From an uncultured Rhodocyclaceae bacterium (GTDB taxonomy: Bacteria; Pseudomonadota; Gammaproteobacteria; Burkholderiales; Rhodocyclaceae), in contig CAJQTY010000001.1 of assembly GCA_907163075.1 (NCBI GenBank), forward strand, positions 2,790,001-2,854,000: 64,000 bases of DNA. The letters are read 5' to 3'. Below are positions 1 through 11,055 of the stretch, piece after piece (within the stretch, counting starts at the first letter, position 1; each line of letters starts with the position of its first letter). The notes under the pieces were generated by a model. That model saw nothing but the letters and a program-made list of their open reading frames with translations, was not told the origin of the DNA and ran no database searches. Both the position numbers and the translations under genes were made by a program.

Positions 1-744
1 TGCCTGGTCAAGCCGACGATGTCGTCGTCCGGCAAGGGCCAGTCGCTGCTGCGCGGGCCGGACGACGTGGTCCCGGCATGGGACTGCGCGATGCAGGGCG
101 GGCGCGTCAGCCAGAGCCGTGTCATCGTTGAAGGTTTCATCGACTTCGATTACGAGATCACGCTGCTGACCGTGCGTGCGGTGGGCGCCAGCGGCGACGT
201 GGAGACTTACTTTTGCGAACCGGTCGGACATCTCCAGATCAACGGCGATTACGTCGAATCCTGGCAGCCGCAAGCGATGAGCGAGGCGGCGCTGGAAAAA
301 TCGCGCGCCATCGCCCGGGCCGTCACCGAAAATCTGGGCGGCCGCGGCCTGTTCGGCGTCGAACTCTTCATCAAGGGCGACCAGGTGTGGTTCTCGGAGG
401 TCAGCCCGCGTCCGCACGACACCGGGCTGGTGACGCTGGCCTCGCAGCGTTTCTCCGAATTCGAACTGCACGCGCGCGCCATTCTCGGCTTGCCCGTGGA
501 TGTTTCCTTGCGCGCGCCGGGCGCCTCGGCCGTCATCTATGGCGGCGTCGACGCCAGGGCTCTGGCCTTCGCCGGCGTGGCCGAAGCGCTAAGCGTGCCG
601 GGCAGCGACCTGCGCCTGTTCGGCAAGCCGGAAAGTTTCAAGAAGCGGCGAATGGGCGTCGCGGTGGCCACCGGCGTCGATACGGAAGAAGCGCGCGGCC
701 GTGCCAGACTGGCAGCAAGCCGGGTCAGGCCGGTCCTCGCGTGA
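1..744 (+). CDS. purT: Formate-dependent phosphoribosylglycinamide formyltransferase (PurT), 3' part
   Basis: The frame is open from base 1, so the start lies upstream and only about 247 C-terminal residues are present. PurT makes formyl-GAR from GAR, formate and ATP in purine synthesis. It is an ATP-grasp enzyme, and the visible part carries the ATP-grasp glycine-rich loop (MSSSGKGQS, near residue 7), the [13 protein letters not shown] segment and the metal/ATP-binding stretch [27 protein letters not shown]. The C-terminal fold follows, with ILGLPV and a KRRMGVAVA segment. Stop is TGA. No partner purine gene is visible downstream. The family assignment is secure; only the truncation is due to the window edge. 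Confidence 0.95.
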   Translation, partial: CLVKPTMSSSGKGQSLLRGPDDVVPAWDCAMQGGRVSQSRVIVEGFIDFDYEITLLTVRAVGASGDVETYFCEPVGHLQINGDYVESWQPQAMSEAALEKSRAIARAVTENLGGRGLFGVELFIKGDQVWFSEVSPRPHDTGLVTLASQRFSEFELHARAILGLPVDVSLRAPGASAVIYGGVDARALAFAGVAEALSVPGSDLRLFGKPESFKKRRMGVAVATGVDTEEARGRARLAASRVRPVLA

Positions 745-857
745 GTTACCGGAAGCGTGGCCGCCGACTTTCAATTACTCCCTCCCGCCGGCATGCATGG
801 GCTTCTCGGCGGCAGGAATTCCTACCATTTGGCACAGTACTAGACAAGGAAAACATC

Positions 858-1736
858 ATGACCGTACGCGCCGATCCGGACACCGATTTTGACAGCCTGC
901 TGCCCGCCGTTCCGTTCAGCCGCCGAAGTTTCATCGTTACCACCCTCGGCGCCGGGTTCGCGCTTTCCGTGCAACCGGTGACGGCGCAGACCGCCATTAC
1001 GACCGACAGCAACGGGCTCACAGCCGGCGAGATCAAGGTCGGCGAAATGCCCGCCTATCGCGCGCAGCCGGCCGCCGGCAGCAACTTCCCGGTGATCCTC
1101 GTCGTCCAGGAGATTTTCGGGGTGCACGAACACATCAAGGATATCTGCCGGCGCCTCGCCAAGCAGGGTTATCAGGCGATCGCCCCCGAACTTTACGCGC
1201 GCCAGGGCGATCCCCGAAAATACACCAATATCCAGACAATGATCGACGAGGTCGTGAGCAAGGTGCCGGACGCGCAGGTGCTCGATGATCTCGATGCCTG
1301 TGTTGCCTGGGCCAAGGGCAATGGCGGCGAGACCGCCCGGCTCGGCATTACCGGCTTCTGCTGGGGCGGGCGTATTTCCTGGCTGTACAGCGCGCACAAC
1401 CCGCTGTTGAAAGCCGGTGTCGCATGGTACGGCCGGGTTGTCGGCGCGGTGAACGAACGGAACCCGAAAAATCCGATCGACCTCGCCGGGCAGTTGAACG
1501 GGCCGGTGCTCGGCCTCTACGGCGGCCAGGACCAGGGTATCCCGCTCGACAGCCTGGAGCAGATGCGCAAGGCCATGGCCGCGTCGGCCAACAAGGCCAG
1601 CCAGGCCTCGCTGATCCACGTCTACGACAAGGCTCCACACGCCTTCAACGCCGATTACCGCCCGAGCTATCGCCAGGAGGAAGCCGAGGATGGCTGGAAG
1701 CGGCTGCTCGCCTGGTTCAGGCAGAACGGCGTCTGA
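858..1736 (+). CDS. Tat-exported dienelactone hydrolase family protein
   Basis: This 292-residue alpha/beta hydrolase has an N-terminal twin-arginine signal ([19 protein letters not shown] at 22-23), so export to the periplasm by Tat is likely. The dienelactone hydrolase triad is visible: nucleophile C168 in GFCWGG, D225 in GGQDQGI and H261 in PHAFN. The natural substrate cannot be told; family members act on dienelactones or other esters. I chose the ATG at 858, which follows an ACAAGGAAAA ribosome-binding region, over the longer open frame because the Tat signal begins here. It stands alone, followed by a strong hairpin. Confidence 0.88.
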   Translation: MTVRADPDTDFDSLLPAVPFSRRSFIVTTLGAGFALSVQPVTAQTAITTDSNGLTAGEIKVGEMPAYRAQPAAGSNFPVILVVQEIFGVHEHIKDICRRLAKQGYQAIAPELYARQGDPRKYTNIQTMIDEVVSKVPDAQVLDDLDACVAWAKGNGGETARLGITGFCWGGRISWLYSAHNPLLKAGVAWYGRVVGAVNERNPKNPIDLAGQLNGPVLGLYGGQDQGIPLDSLEQMRKAMAASANKASQASLIHVYDKAPHAFNADYRPSYRQEEAEDGWKRLLAWFRQNGV

Positions 1737-1741
1737 GGGCG

Positions 1742-1782
1742 CCAGGCGGCGGTTGCCTGCGCCGAGGCAACTGGCCGCCTGG
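1742..1782 (+). terminator. Strong stem-loop just after the dienelactone hydrolase gene
   Basis: Arm CCAGGCGGC (1742-1750) pairs with GCCGCCTGG (1774-1782), and inner arm GTTGCCT (1752-1758) pairs with AGGCAAC (1765-1771) around a 6-nt loop. It starts 6 nt after the stop codon. There is no U-tract after it, so it may be a 3' end stabiliser or a Rho-linked site rather than a classical intrinsic terminator. Confidence 0.55.
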
Positions 1783-1884
1783 ATAACCCGCTGGCAGGCG
1801 CCTTCAACAGCGAGGGCACGGTGAAGAGGGCGGGCGCTGAGCCAAGCTGTATTCCGGCCGGTTTTCCTAATATTCAGATTCGCC

Positions 1885-1890
1885 TATACT
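1885..1890 (+). promoter_or_regulatory. Candidate -10 element for the NlpC/P60 gene
   Basis: TATACT lies 7 nt before the ATG at 1898. A start site about 7 nt downstream of the -10 would fall on or next to the ATG, giving a leaderless or nearly leaderless mRNA. The -35 region 17 nt upstream (TTTTCC) is poor. Seen by eye only. Confidence 0.35.
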
Positions 1891-1897
1891 GGGAATC

Positions 1898-2404
1898 ATG
1901 CGAATCGAAACACTGCGTTCCCTGATCGCCTGCTGGCTGCTGACTATTCTCGCCGCCTGCGGCAGCGTGCCGCCGACGTCAGCGCCGGAGCCGCGCGCGC
2001 AGCCGACAAGGCGCGCCGAGTTCAGCGAGCAGGGGTACGAGGTCACCTTGTTTGCCCTCGGGCTGATCGATACCGACTACCGCTTCGGCGGCAAGAATCC
2101 CGAGGCCGGGCTCGATTGCAGCGGCATGGTCTCCTACATCTACAGCAAGGCCGCCGGCCTCAGGGTCAGCGGCAGCGCCGCCGACATTGCCCGCAAGGGG
2201 CGCCGGATCGAGCGCGCCAGCCTGCGTCCGGGCGACCTCGTCTTCTTCAACACGCGCAACGCGCCGTTCTCGCATGTCGGCGTCTATATTGGCGACGACC
2301 GTTTCATTCACTCGCCATCGTCCAGCGGGCGGGTACGTATCGACCAACTCGGCGCCCGCTACTACGCGCAGCGTTTCGAGGCCGCGCGCACCTACTTCGA
2401 CTGA
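1898..2404 (+). CDS. NlpC/P60 family lipoprotein (peptidoglycan endopeptidase)
   Basis: This 168-residue protein starts with a lipoprotein signal ending in the lipobox LAAC (Cys 21), so it is probably anchored in the envelope. The rest is an NlpC/P60 cysteine peptidase domain with the expected catalytic residues: C74 in LDCSGMV, H126 in FSHVGVYIG and H138 in FIHSPSS. Such enzymes cut the D-gamma-Glu-mDAP or related bonds in peptidoglycan stems. Length matches small Spr/YafL-like members. It converges on the next gene, with 7 nt between the stops. A -10-like TATACT sits directly upstream. Confidence 0.92.
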   Translation: MRIETLRSLIACWLLTILAACGSVPPTSAPEPRAQPTRRAEFSEQGYEVTLFALGLIDTDYRFGGKNPEAGLDCSGMVSYIYSKAAGLRVSGSAADIARKGRRIERASLRPGDLVFFNTRNAPFSHVGVYIGDDRFIHSPSSSGRVRIDQLGARYYAQRFEAARTYFD

Positions 2405-2411
2405 CGCCGGA

Positions 2412-2852
2412 TTACCGGGAACGAAGCTCGATGCGCCCGTCGACGACTTCGATCCGGTCGCCCTTGATTGCCGCCGGTTTGTCGTCCTGGTCGAAGAAGG
2501 CATACGTTCCGTCGTCGTAGCGCACGGTAATCTTGTAGAAGGTCGCCGGGTTCCGGGCATCGCGAGCATCGCTTACCGCCGTGCCGCTGCCGATGATCGG
2601 CGTCGTCACCAGGTTGCTCCCGACCCCGCTCGATGGCGGCGGCGAGGCCCGGTTCTGCTTGCTCTCGCGGCTTTGGCTGCGAACATCGGTGACTACGCCG
2701 CAGCGGGTGCACGGTTCATCATCGACCCGCTTCGTCAGATTGCTGATGTCTTCCGGGCTTTGCGGCAGAATCAGTTTGCCTTGCGCAAGAGGAAGGGTCG
2801 GCACAATAAGGGCGAGCAGCAGGCCGGCGAGGATTTTCCGAGGATTTTTCAC
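2412..2852 (-). CDS. Secreted protein of unknown function
   Basis: I do not recognise a named family. The 146-residue product has a clear signal peptide (KNPRKILAGLLLALIVPTLPLAQ), then a linker with a CTRC pair that could bind metal or form a disulfide. A Pro/Ser-rich stretch comes next, and last a C-terminal beta-rich segment (YKITVRYDDGTYAFFDQDD, GDRIEVVDGRIELR). I chose the GTG at 2852 because the signal peptide starts there; the frame stays open to an ATG at 2924, which would put charged residues before the signal. It is convergent with the NlpC/P60 gene and divergent from the kdpD-like gene. Existence is fairly sure, function unknown. Confidence 0.7.
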   Translation of the reverse strand: MKNPRKILAGLLLALIVPTLPLAQGKLILPQSPEDISNLTKRVDDEPCTRCGVVTDVRSQSRESKQNRASPPPSSGVGSNLVTTPIIGSGTAVSDARDARNPATFYKITVRYDDGTYAFFDQDDKPAAIKGDRIEVVDGRIELRSR

Positions 2853-2975
2853 GTTTCCATTCCGTGGTGAATTGATCGTGGCCACCGCCGTGCGGCGCGA
2901 ACAGCTTGGCCATATTAACAACATTCAGGCGCGGGAAATATCGGCGATCACCGCCAATGCGCTCCGGCGCGGATC

Positions 2976-3068
2976 GTAGGTCGGAAAAGCGAAGCGCCTT
3001 CCGGCACCGTGGACAAGACCCGCAAGCGTTGTCCATCGGCGAAAGGTGCCTGCGGCTTTTCCGGCCGA
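2976..3068. repeat. REP/BIME-like palindromic intergenic repeat, copy A
   Basis: The element GTAGGTCGGAAAAGC at 2976-2990 is followed by GAAGCGCCTTCCGGCACC. An imperfect inverted partner lies at 3044-3068 (GGTGCCTGCGGCTTTTCCGG). The same 15-nt core occurs twice more, in opposite orientations, at 8697-8711 and 8733-8747. This is the main content of the 338-bp gap between 2852 and 3191; no gene is visible in that gap. Confidence 0.6.
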
Positions 3069-3190
3069 CGCTGTTGCTCCAGCGTGCTCCGCCCGGATGC
3101 GCCGCCGGCCAAATCTTTACACTATTTTTATTTTCAGCGCGGGACAATTGCCTCGAGTCTGGTTTCAGGCGGTCATTCGAGGCATTGAAA

Positions 3191-4756
3191 ATGTGGTTCA
3201 GAGCAAGGCTTCCCGACAATTCGTTTTCCGCACTCGCGCCCTGGCAGCGGTTCGCGCTGGCGGCGCTGGTGTGCGCGGCGACGACCTTGATCGCCACGCC
3301 CCTGCTGGCGTACTTGGACCTGGCCAACATCGTCATGCTGTTCCTGCTCGCCGTGCTGCTCATCGCCGTCAGCCTCGGCCTGGCCCCCGCGCTGTTTGCC
3401 GCCTTTCTCAGCGTGGGCATGTTCGACTTCTTCTTCGTGCCACCGCGTTTTTCCTTTGAAGTGCATGACGGCCAGTATCTCGTCACCTTCGTCGTCATGC
3501 TGGCCGTCGCCATGATCACCGGCCAACTGGCCGCTGGCCTGCGTCAGCAGGCGGACGAATCGATCTCGGAAGCCTTGCGCACGCGCGCGCTGTACGAGAT
3601 GGCGCGCGACCTGTCCGGTGCCTTGACCCTGGAGCAGGTGGCCGAAATCACCCGCAACTTCCTGCGCAAGGTGCTGAACGCCGATGCCACGATTCTTTTG
3701 CCGGACGTGGCGGGTACCCTTCAACCCTGCGCCGGGTCGGACCACGCCCGCCTGCTGATCGAACCGCGCTTTGCCCGCATTGCCTTCGACCGCGGCACGC
3801 CGATTGATTGCCCGCAATTGGTCGCCAGTGGTTACGCCGTGCTCTATTTGCCGCTGATTGCGCCGATGCGCGTGCGCGGCGTCATTGCGGTCGCTCCGCT
3901 CGATGGCCAGAAGGAGCATCTGCTCGAACAGCGTGAACGACTGGAAACGATGGCCTCGCTGGCGGCTATCGCCGTCGAGCGCGTGCACTACGTCGAGGTG
4001 GCGCAGCGCACGCAGGTGCAGATGGTCTCCGAGCGGCTGCGCAGTTCGATCCTCTCCGCCGTCTCGCATGACTTGCGCACACCGCTGACGGCGCTGGTCG
4101 GTCTCGCCGATTCGCTGACCGTGAGCAAGCCGCCGCTCGGCGAGGTGGCGCTTGAGACCTCCGTGGCCATCCGCGAGCAGGCCGAGCGTCTGGCCGGGCT
4201 GGTCGGCAATCTGCTCGACATGGCCCGCCTGCATGCCGGCGAGGTGACGCTGCTAAAGGAATGGCTGCCGATCGAGGAAGTGATCGGGTCGAGCATCAAG
4301 CTGCTTGGCCGCGCGCTCGCCGAACATCCGGTCAAGGTTGCGTTGGCGAAGGATTTGCCGCTGGTCGAGTTTGACGCGGTGCTGATCGAGCGCGTGTTCT
4401 GCAACCTGCTGGAAAACGCCGCGAAATATTCGCCGCCGGGTTCACCCATCGAGATCGTCGCGCAAACGCGTGACGGCACGCTCGAGGTGGCGGTTTCCGA
4501 TGGCGGCCGGGGGTTTGCGCTGGAAAAGGATACGGCGCTGTTCAAGATGTTTGTGCGCGGCGAGGCGGAATCGTCGATGCCGGGCGTCGGACTCGGGCTG
4601 GCCATTTGCAGTGCCATTGTCGAGGCGCACGCGGGGACGATCAAGGCCGCCAATCGGGCGCAGGGCGGCGCCTGCGTCACCTTCACCCTGCCACTGGGCG
4701 ATCCGCCGACGATCGAAGAGGAAGTGCCTCCTCGGAAAGAGGGGCATCGATCATGA
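3191..4756 (+). CDS. kdpD: KdpD-like sensor histidine kinase lacking the N-terminal KdpD/Usp half
   Basis: The 521-residue product matches only the C-terminal half of KdpD (full-length KdpD is about 890 residues). It has a four-helix DUF4118 membrane region (about residues 20-115) and a GAF-like region (about 130-270). The dimerisation/phosphotransfer domain has H293 in SAVSHDLRTPL. An ATPase domain follows with N box LLENAAKYSPPG, a DGGRGF segment and GVGLGLAICSAIV. The KdpD ATP-binding sensor and the UspA-like domain are absent. ATG 3191 follows a GAGG site at 8 nt spacing. It overlaps kdpE by ATGA. No kdpFABC is in the window; Kup is next door, suggesting control of K+ uptake (inference). 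Confidence 0.88.
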   Translation: MWFRARLPDNSFSALAPWQRFALAALVCAATTLIATPLLAYLDLANIVMLFLLAVLLIAVSLGLAPALFAAFLSVGMFDFFFVPPRFSFEVHDGQYLVTFVVMLAVAMITGQLAAGLRQQADESISEALRTRALYEMARDLSGALTLEQVAEITRNFLRKVLNADATILLPDVAGTLQPCAGSDHARLLIEPRFARIAFDRGTPIDCPQLVASGYAVLYLPLIAPMRVRGVIAVAPLDGQKEHLLEQRERLETMASLAAIAVERVHYVEVAQRTQVQMVSERLRSSILSAVSHDLRTPLTALVGLADSLTVSKPPLGEVALETSVAIREQAERLAGLVGNLLDMARLHAGEVTLLKEWLPIEEVIGSSIKLLGRALAEHPVKVALAKDLPLVEFDAVLIERVFCNLLENAAKYSPPGSPIEIVAQTRDGTLEVAVSDGGRGFALEKDTALFKMFVRGEAESSMPGVGLGLAICSAIVEAHAGTIKAANRAQGGACVTFTLPLGDPPTIEEEVPPRKEGHRS

Positions 4757-5445
4757 GTGAACCTCCTCCCGTCGTCGTCGTCGTCGAGGATGAAAAGCTG
4801 ATTCGCAGATTTGTGCGGACTTCACTCGAAGAGGAAGGCTGCCGCGTGTTCGAGGCCGCGACGTCGGCGCAGGGCCTGCTTGAATCCGGCCGGCAGAAGC
4901 CTGACCTGGTGGTACTCGACCTCGGCCTGCCCGACGGCAATGGCATCGACTTCATCCGCGATATGCGCGCCTGGTCGGATGCGCCCATCCTCGTGCTTTC
5001 GGCGCGTGCGCACGAGAAGGACAAGATCCAGGCGCTCGATGTCGGTGCCGACGATTACCTGACCAAGCCCTTCGGCGTCGGCGAACTGCGCGCCCGCGCG
5101 CGTGCCCTGCTGCGCCGGAAAAACCGGGGCGGCGAGGGCGCGACGCCGCTCGTCGTCTTCGGCAACGTGCAGGTAGACCTGTCGCGCCGAGTGGTGACGC
5201 GGGGCGGTGAAACGGTGCACCTGACGCCGATCGAATATCGCCTGCTCGGCGTGCTGCTGGCCAATACCGGCAAGGTGATGACCCAGCGCCACTTGCTGCG
5301 CGAGGTATGGGGGGCGTCCAGCGTCGAGAGCAATCACTACCTGCGCGTTTACGTCGGCCATCTGCGCCAGAAGCTGGAAGACGACCCGACCCAGCCCACG
5401 TATCTGCTCACCGAAACCGGCGTCGGCTACCGCTTCAAGCCATGA
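4753..5445 (+). CDS. kdpE: KdpE-family response regulator (OmpR/PhoB type)
   Basis: This 230-residue protein has an N-terminal receiver domain with the acidic cluster VVEDEK, phosphoacceptor D56 in LVVLDLGLPDG, and the conserved Lys in YLTKPFGVGEL. A C-terminal winged-helix DNA-binding domain follows (LTPIEYRLLGVLLANTGKV to VGYRFKP). It is the expected partner of the upstream kinase: its ATG overlaps the kinase stop in ATGA, so the two are probably translationally coupled. KdpE normally activates kdpFABC; here the gene downstream is kup, so the regulon may differ. Confidence 0.93.
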   Translation: MSEPPPVVVVVEDEKLIRRFVRTSLEEEGCRVFEAATSAQGLLESGRQKPDLVVLDLGLPDGNGIDFIRDMRAWSDAPILVLSARAHEKDKIQALDVGADDYLTKPFGVGELRARARALLRRKNRGGEGATPLVVFGNVQVDLSRRVVTRGGETVHLTPIEYRLLGVLLANTGKVMTQRHLLREVWGASSVESNHYLRVYVGHLRQKLEDDPTQPTYLLTETGVGYRFKP

Positions 5446-7418
5446 GCGACGCTCATTCCGGCGCTGCCGCCCGGATTGGGCAGGCAATGACCGATCCACG
5501 GCATCCGACATTTCAAAGTTCTCTACAACATTCCATGAGCCACTCGAATCCCGCCCACAAATCGCACCGTAACAGCCTCGCCCTGGCGGCGCTTGGTGTC
5601 GTCTATGGCGACATCGGCACCAGCCCGCTGTATGCGCTGAAGGAGGTCTTCGGCAGCCCGCACCACCCGGTGCCGATCACCCCGGACAGCGTGCTCGGTA
5701 TCCTGTCGCTGGTCTTCTGGGCACTGATGATGGTCGTTTCCGGCAAGTACGTGCTGTTCATCATGCGCGCCGACAACCGCGGCGAAGGCGGCATCATGGC
5801 CCTCATGGCGCTCGCCCTGCGCAATGTCAAGGACGGCCCGCAGCGCCATTTCATCGTCATCCTCGGCCTCTTCGGCGCCGCGCTGTTCTACGGCGACGGC
5901 GTGGTAACGCCGGCCATTTCGGTGCTGTCGGCGGTCGAGGGCCTGGAAGTAATCACGCCGGCGTTCAAGCCTTACGTCATCCCGCTGGCGCTGGTCGTAC
6001 TGGTTCTCCTGTTCGTCATCCAGCGTCACGGCACAGCGGCCGTCGGCAAGCTGTTCGGGCCGGTCATGCTGCTCTGGTTCGGCGTGCTGACGGTGCTCGG
6101 CGTCAGCAATATCCTGGCCGAACCCGACGTGCTGCGCGCGCTCAATCCGGCCTGGGGCGCCGCTTTCCTGACGAACAATCCGATGCTCGGTTTCTTCTCG
6201 CTCGGCGCGGTGGTGCTGGTGCTCACCGGCGGCGAGGCGCTTTATGCCGACATGGGGCACTTCGGGCGCCAACCGATCCAGCTGGCGTGGTTCGGCATGG
6301 TTTTGCCGGCCCTGCTGATCAATTATTTCGGCCAGGGCGCGCTCCTGCTCAACAACGCCGACGCCGTGGCCAACCCGTTCTACATGATGGCGCCCGCTTG
6401 GGCGCTATTGCCGCTGGTCGTGCTGTCCACCGCCGCCACCGTGATCGCCTCGCAGGCGGTGATTTCCGGTGCCTTTTCGATCACCCTGCAGGCCATGCAG
6501 CTGGGTTTTTCGCCACGTCTCCAGGTGCAGCACACCTCGGAAAGCGAGATCGGTCAGATCTTTCTGCCGGCCATCAACTGGCTGCTGCTCGCCGCCGTCA
6601 TCGCCCTGGTGCTCGGCTTCGGTTCTTCGAGCAACCTGGCGGCGGCCTACGGCATTGCCGTCACCGGCACCATGCTGATCACCAACCTGCTGGCCTTTGT
6701 GGTGGCGCGCAGTCAGTGGGGCTGGAAGACCTGGCAAGCCGCGCTCTGCATCCTGCCGTTCGTGCTGATCGACGTCGCCTTTTTCTCCGCCAACTCGATC
6801 AAGATCGCCGATGGCGGCTGGTTTCCGCTGATCTTCGGCCTCGCCGTCTTCGCCGTGCTCAGCACCTGGAAGCGCGGGCGCGAGGTGCTGCACCAGAAAC
6901 TGGGACAGGACGTGATCGACTTGTCCTTCTTCATCGAAAGTCTGGCGCTCGGCGGCGCCACGCGCGTGCCCGGTACCGCCGTCTTCCTGACCGGCCGGCC
7001 GCGCGGCGTGCCGCGCGCCATGCTGCACAGCCTCAAGCATTACAAGGTGCTGCATGAGCGCATGGTGATCGTCACCATCCGCATCTTCGACGTGCCTTAT
7101 GTGCCGGAGATCGACCGCGTCGAAGTGCACAATCTGGGCGAGAGCTTCTGGCAGGTGACCGTCCAGTATGGCTTCAAGGACGAGCCGGACCTGCCCGCCG
7201 CGCTCGCCCTGTGCGCCCCTGTCGGGCTGGAGTTCGACATGATGGACACCTCCTTCTTCCTCGGCCGGGAAACGCTGATTCCGCGCTTCGGCGAGGACAT
7301 GGCCTACTGGCGCGTCCTGCTCTTCACCACCATGTTTCGTAACGCCAGCAGCCTGACCGATTTCTTCAAGATTCCGTCGAACCGGGTCGTCGAACTGGGG
7401 TCGCAGGTGGTGCTTTAG
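5442..7418 (+). CDS. kup: Low-affinity potassium transporter Kup
   Basis: Kup is an inner-membrane K+/H+ symporter. The diagnostic N-terminal signature [19 protein letters not shown] is followed by about 12 hydrophobic segments and a soluble C-terminal domain ending [12 protein letters not shown]. From 5442 the product is 658 residues; E. coli Kup is 622. Three in-frame ATGs are possible (5442, 5487, 5535). I chose 5442 because it overlaps the kdpE stop as ATGA, like the kdpD/kdpE junction. The ATG at 5535 gives a 627-residue protein closer to family length but has no visible Shine-Dalgarno site. The 3' end overlaps the convergent caxA-like gene by 4 bp. Confidence 0.94.
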   Translation: MSDAHSGAAARIGQAMTDPRHPTFQSSLQHSMSHSNPAHKSHRNSLALAALGVVYGDIGTSPLYALKEVFGSPHHPVPITPDSVLGILSLVFWALMMVVSGKYVLFIMRADNRGEGGIMALMALALRNVKDGPQRHFIVILGLFGAALFYGDGVVTPAISVLSAVEGLEVITPAFKPYVIPLALVVLVLLFVIQRHGTAAVGKLFGPVMLLWFGVLTVLGVSNILAEPDVLRALNPAWGAAFLTNNPMLGFFSLGAVVLVLTGGEALYADMGHFGRQPIQLAWFGMVLPALLINYFGQGALLLNNADAVANPFYMMAPAWALLPLVVLSTAATVIASQAVISGAFSITLQAMQLGFSPRLQVQHTSESEIGQIFLPAINWLLLAAVIALVLGFGSSSNLAAAYGIAVTGTMLITNLLAFVVARSQWGWKTWQAALCILPFVLIDVAFFSANSIKIADGGWFPLIFGLAVFAVLSTWKRGREVLHQKLGQDVIDLSFFIESLALGGATRVPGTAVFLTGRPRGVPRAMLHSLKHYKVLHERMVIVTIRIFDVPYVPEIDRVEVHNLGESFWQVTVQYGFKDEPDLPAALALCAPVGLEFDMMDTSFFLGRETLIPRFGEDMAYWRVLLFTTMFRNASSLTDFFKIPSNRVVELGSQVVL

Positions 7419-8512
7419 GCCGGCAGGTAGAAGAAGGCCAGCCCGAGAATGAGATAGACGGCGAGCAGCATCACGCCTTCCAGCCAGTTCGATTCGCCGT
7501 CGGCGGTGATGAGCACCACGATCCACGCCGACGTGGCGACGGCGAGAACTTCAAAGGTGGTAAACAGCAGGTCCATCGGCTGGCCGAACAGGTAACCGCA
7601 GAAGACCAACAAGGGGGCGACGAAGAGCGCGATCTGGATGCTCGAACCGATGGCGATGTTGATCGCCAGGTCCATGCGGTTCTTGAGGGACATCAATACC
7701 GCGGTACTGTGCTCGGCAGCGTTGCCGACGATGGCGACGAGGATGACGCCGATGAACACGTCGCTGAGCCCCCAGGCCTTGGCAGTGTGTTCGACGGCGC
7801 CAACCAGGAATTCGCTCATCATGGCGACCAGGGCGGTGGCGATCAGCAGAACCACCAGTGACTTTTTCTGGCTCCAGGTATGGACGCCCAGAGCTTCCTC
7901 GATGGCGTCCTCGCTTTCCTCCGAAACCTCGCCGACGTAGAGATGGGAGTGTGTGCGCAGGCTGAAGATCAGGCTGAGGATGTAGCAGACGAAGAGGACG
8001 ATGGCGATTTCCAGGCTCAATTCCTGTTCATGAACTTCCGGGTGGCCGGTGATCATCATGTGGAAGATGGCCGGGATGATAAGGCCGATGGTCGATAGCA
8101 CCAGCAGCGTGGTGCCGACCGACGCCGCCGTGCGGTTGAAGCGCTGCGTCTCGAATTTCAGCCCGCCGGCCATGAGGCTGGCGCCGAGCACGAGCAGGAC
8201 GTTGCCGATGATCGACCCGGTGATCGACGCCTTGACCACGTCGAGCAGGCCGGCGCGCAGTGCGACGAGGCCGATGATGAGTTCGGCGGCGTTGCCGAAG
8301 GTGGCGTTGAGCAGGCCGCCGATGCCGGCGCCGTAATGTTCGGCCAGGTGCTCGGTCGCCGTCCCCATCAGGCCCGCCAGTGGGATGATGCCGAGGCCCG
8401 CGGTGATGAATATCCATGCCGGATCGGCGTGCGTCAGTTCCAGCCCGATGCAGATCGGAATGAAGACCAGCATCGCCGACAACGGTGTTACTTCGACTGG
8501 TCCGATTCGCAT
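7415..8512 (-). CDS. Calcium/proton antiporter, CaCA family (CAX/ChaA type)
   Basis: This 365-residue inner-membrane protein is mostly hydrophobic, with about 11 segments. It carries the two inverted alpha-repeats of cation/proton exchangers: [18 protein letters not shown] in the first half and [18 protein letters not shown] in the second, each with the ion-binding GNAAE motif. An acidic loop ([14 protein letters not shown]) separates the halves. It probably expels Ca2+ in exchange for H+. It is convergent with kup, sharing 4 bp at the stops. Nothing visible in the upstream region fixes its regulation. Confidence 0.9.
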   Translation of the reverse strand: MRIGPVEVTPLSAMLVFIPICIGLELTHADPAWIFITAGLGIIPLAGLMGTATEHLAEHYGAGIGGLLNATFGNAAELIIGLVALRAGLLDVVKASITGSIIGNVLLVLGASLMAGGLKFETQRFNRTAASVGTTLLVLSTIGLIIPAIFHMMITGHPEVHEQELSLEIAIVLFVCYILSLIFSLRTHSHLYVGEVSEESEDAIEEALGVHTWSQKKSLVVLLIATALVAMMSEFLVGAVEHTAKAWGLSDVFIGVILVAIVGNAAEHSTAVLMSLKNRMDLAINIAIGSSIQIALFVAPLLVFCGYLFGQPMDLLFTTFEVLAVATSAWIVVLITADGESNWLEGVMLLAVYLILGLAFFYLPA

Positions 8513-8678
8513 ATCCGGTGTTCTCCGCTTGAGGTGACGAGCCGGCCGCGCCGGGCTTGGGAAACATGGTGTGCGGCAACGCGGGCCGCGTGGCCGCAGT
8601 TTACACTATCAGCAGGGATTGGAGATCATGACCAATGGCGCCAACGCGGTCTTAGGGCGGCCGCGCGACGTCTCGCAG

Positions 8679-8764
8679 ACGCCGGAAGGCGCCTTCGGCT
8701 TTTCCGACCTACCGCTGCTTCGTTGGCGTCCCGTAGGTCGGAAAAGCGCAGCGCCTTCCGACGT
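8679..8764. repeat. REP/BIME-like palindromic intergenic repeat, copy B
   Basis: Left arm 8682-8712 and right arm 8731-8762 are inverted copies. The shared core GTAGGTCGGAAAAGC is at 8733-8747 on plus and at 8697-8711 on minus; the distal parts (CGCCTTCCGA type) differ by a 2-nt indel. The loop is about 20 nt. It lies just beyond the thiC stop codon (8786), between caxA-like and thiC. The remainder of the 8513-8785 gap shows no gene. Confidence 0.65.
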
Positions 8765-8785
8765 TCCGCCTTCCGACGTTTGCGC

Positions 8786-10900
<2,115 letters not shown>

Positions 10901-11055
10901 GCCTGTCCAAGTTACTGGAATTGCGGACTTTGCGCAAGGCTCGCCGCGGCTTGAAACGAGATTGCGGCGCGCTTTCCGGAAATTGATCTAAAGTATTCTC
11001 CGGGATTTCCGTGAAACAGAGGATGAGGATCAGAACGAATACTGAAAATCGTATT

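Noticed and set aside
832-850. TTGGCACAGTACTAGAC resembling a sigma-54 promoter
   Set aside because: It has the GG element but lacks the GC of the -12 box at correct spacing, so it does not meet the GG-N10-GC rule.
3173-4234. 353-codon minus-strand frame inside the kdpD-like gene
   Set aside because: His/Gln/Arg-rich shadow of the kinase gene with no recognisable domain.
6405-7526. 373-codon minus-strand frame opposite kup
   Set aside because: Antisense shadow rich in His, Gln, Gly and Asp, with no motif; kup itself is unambiguous.
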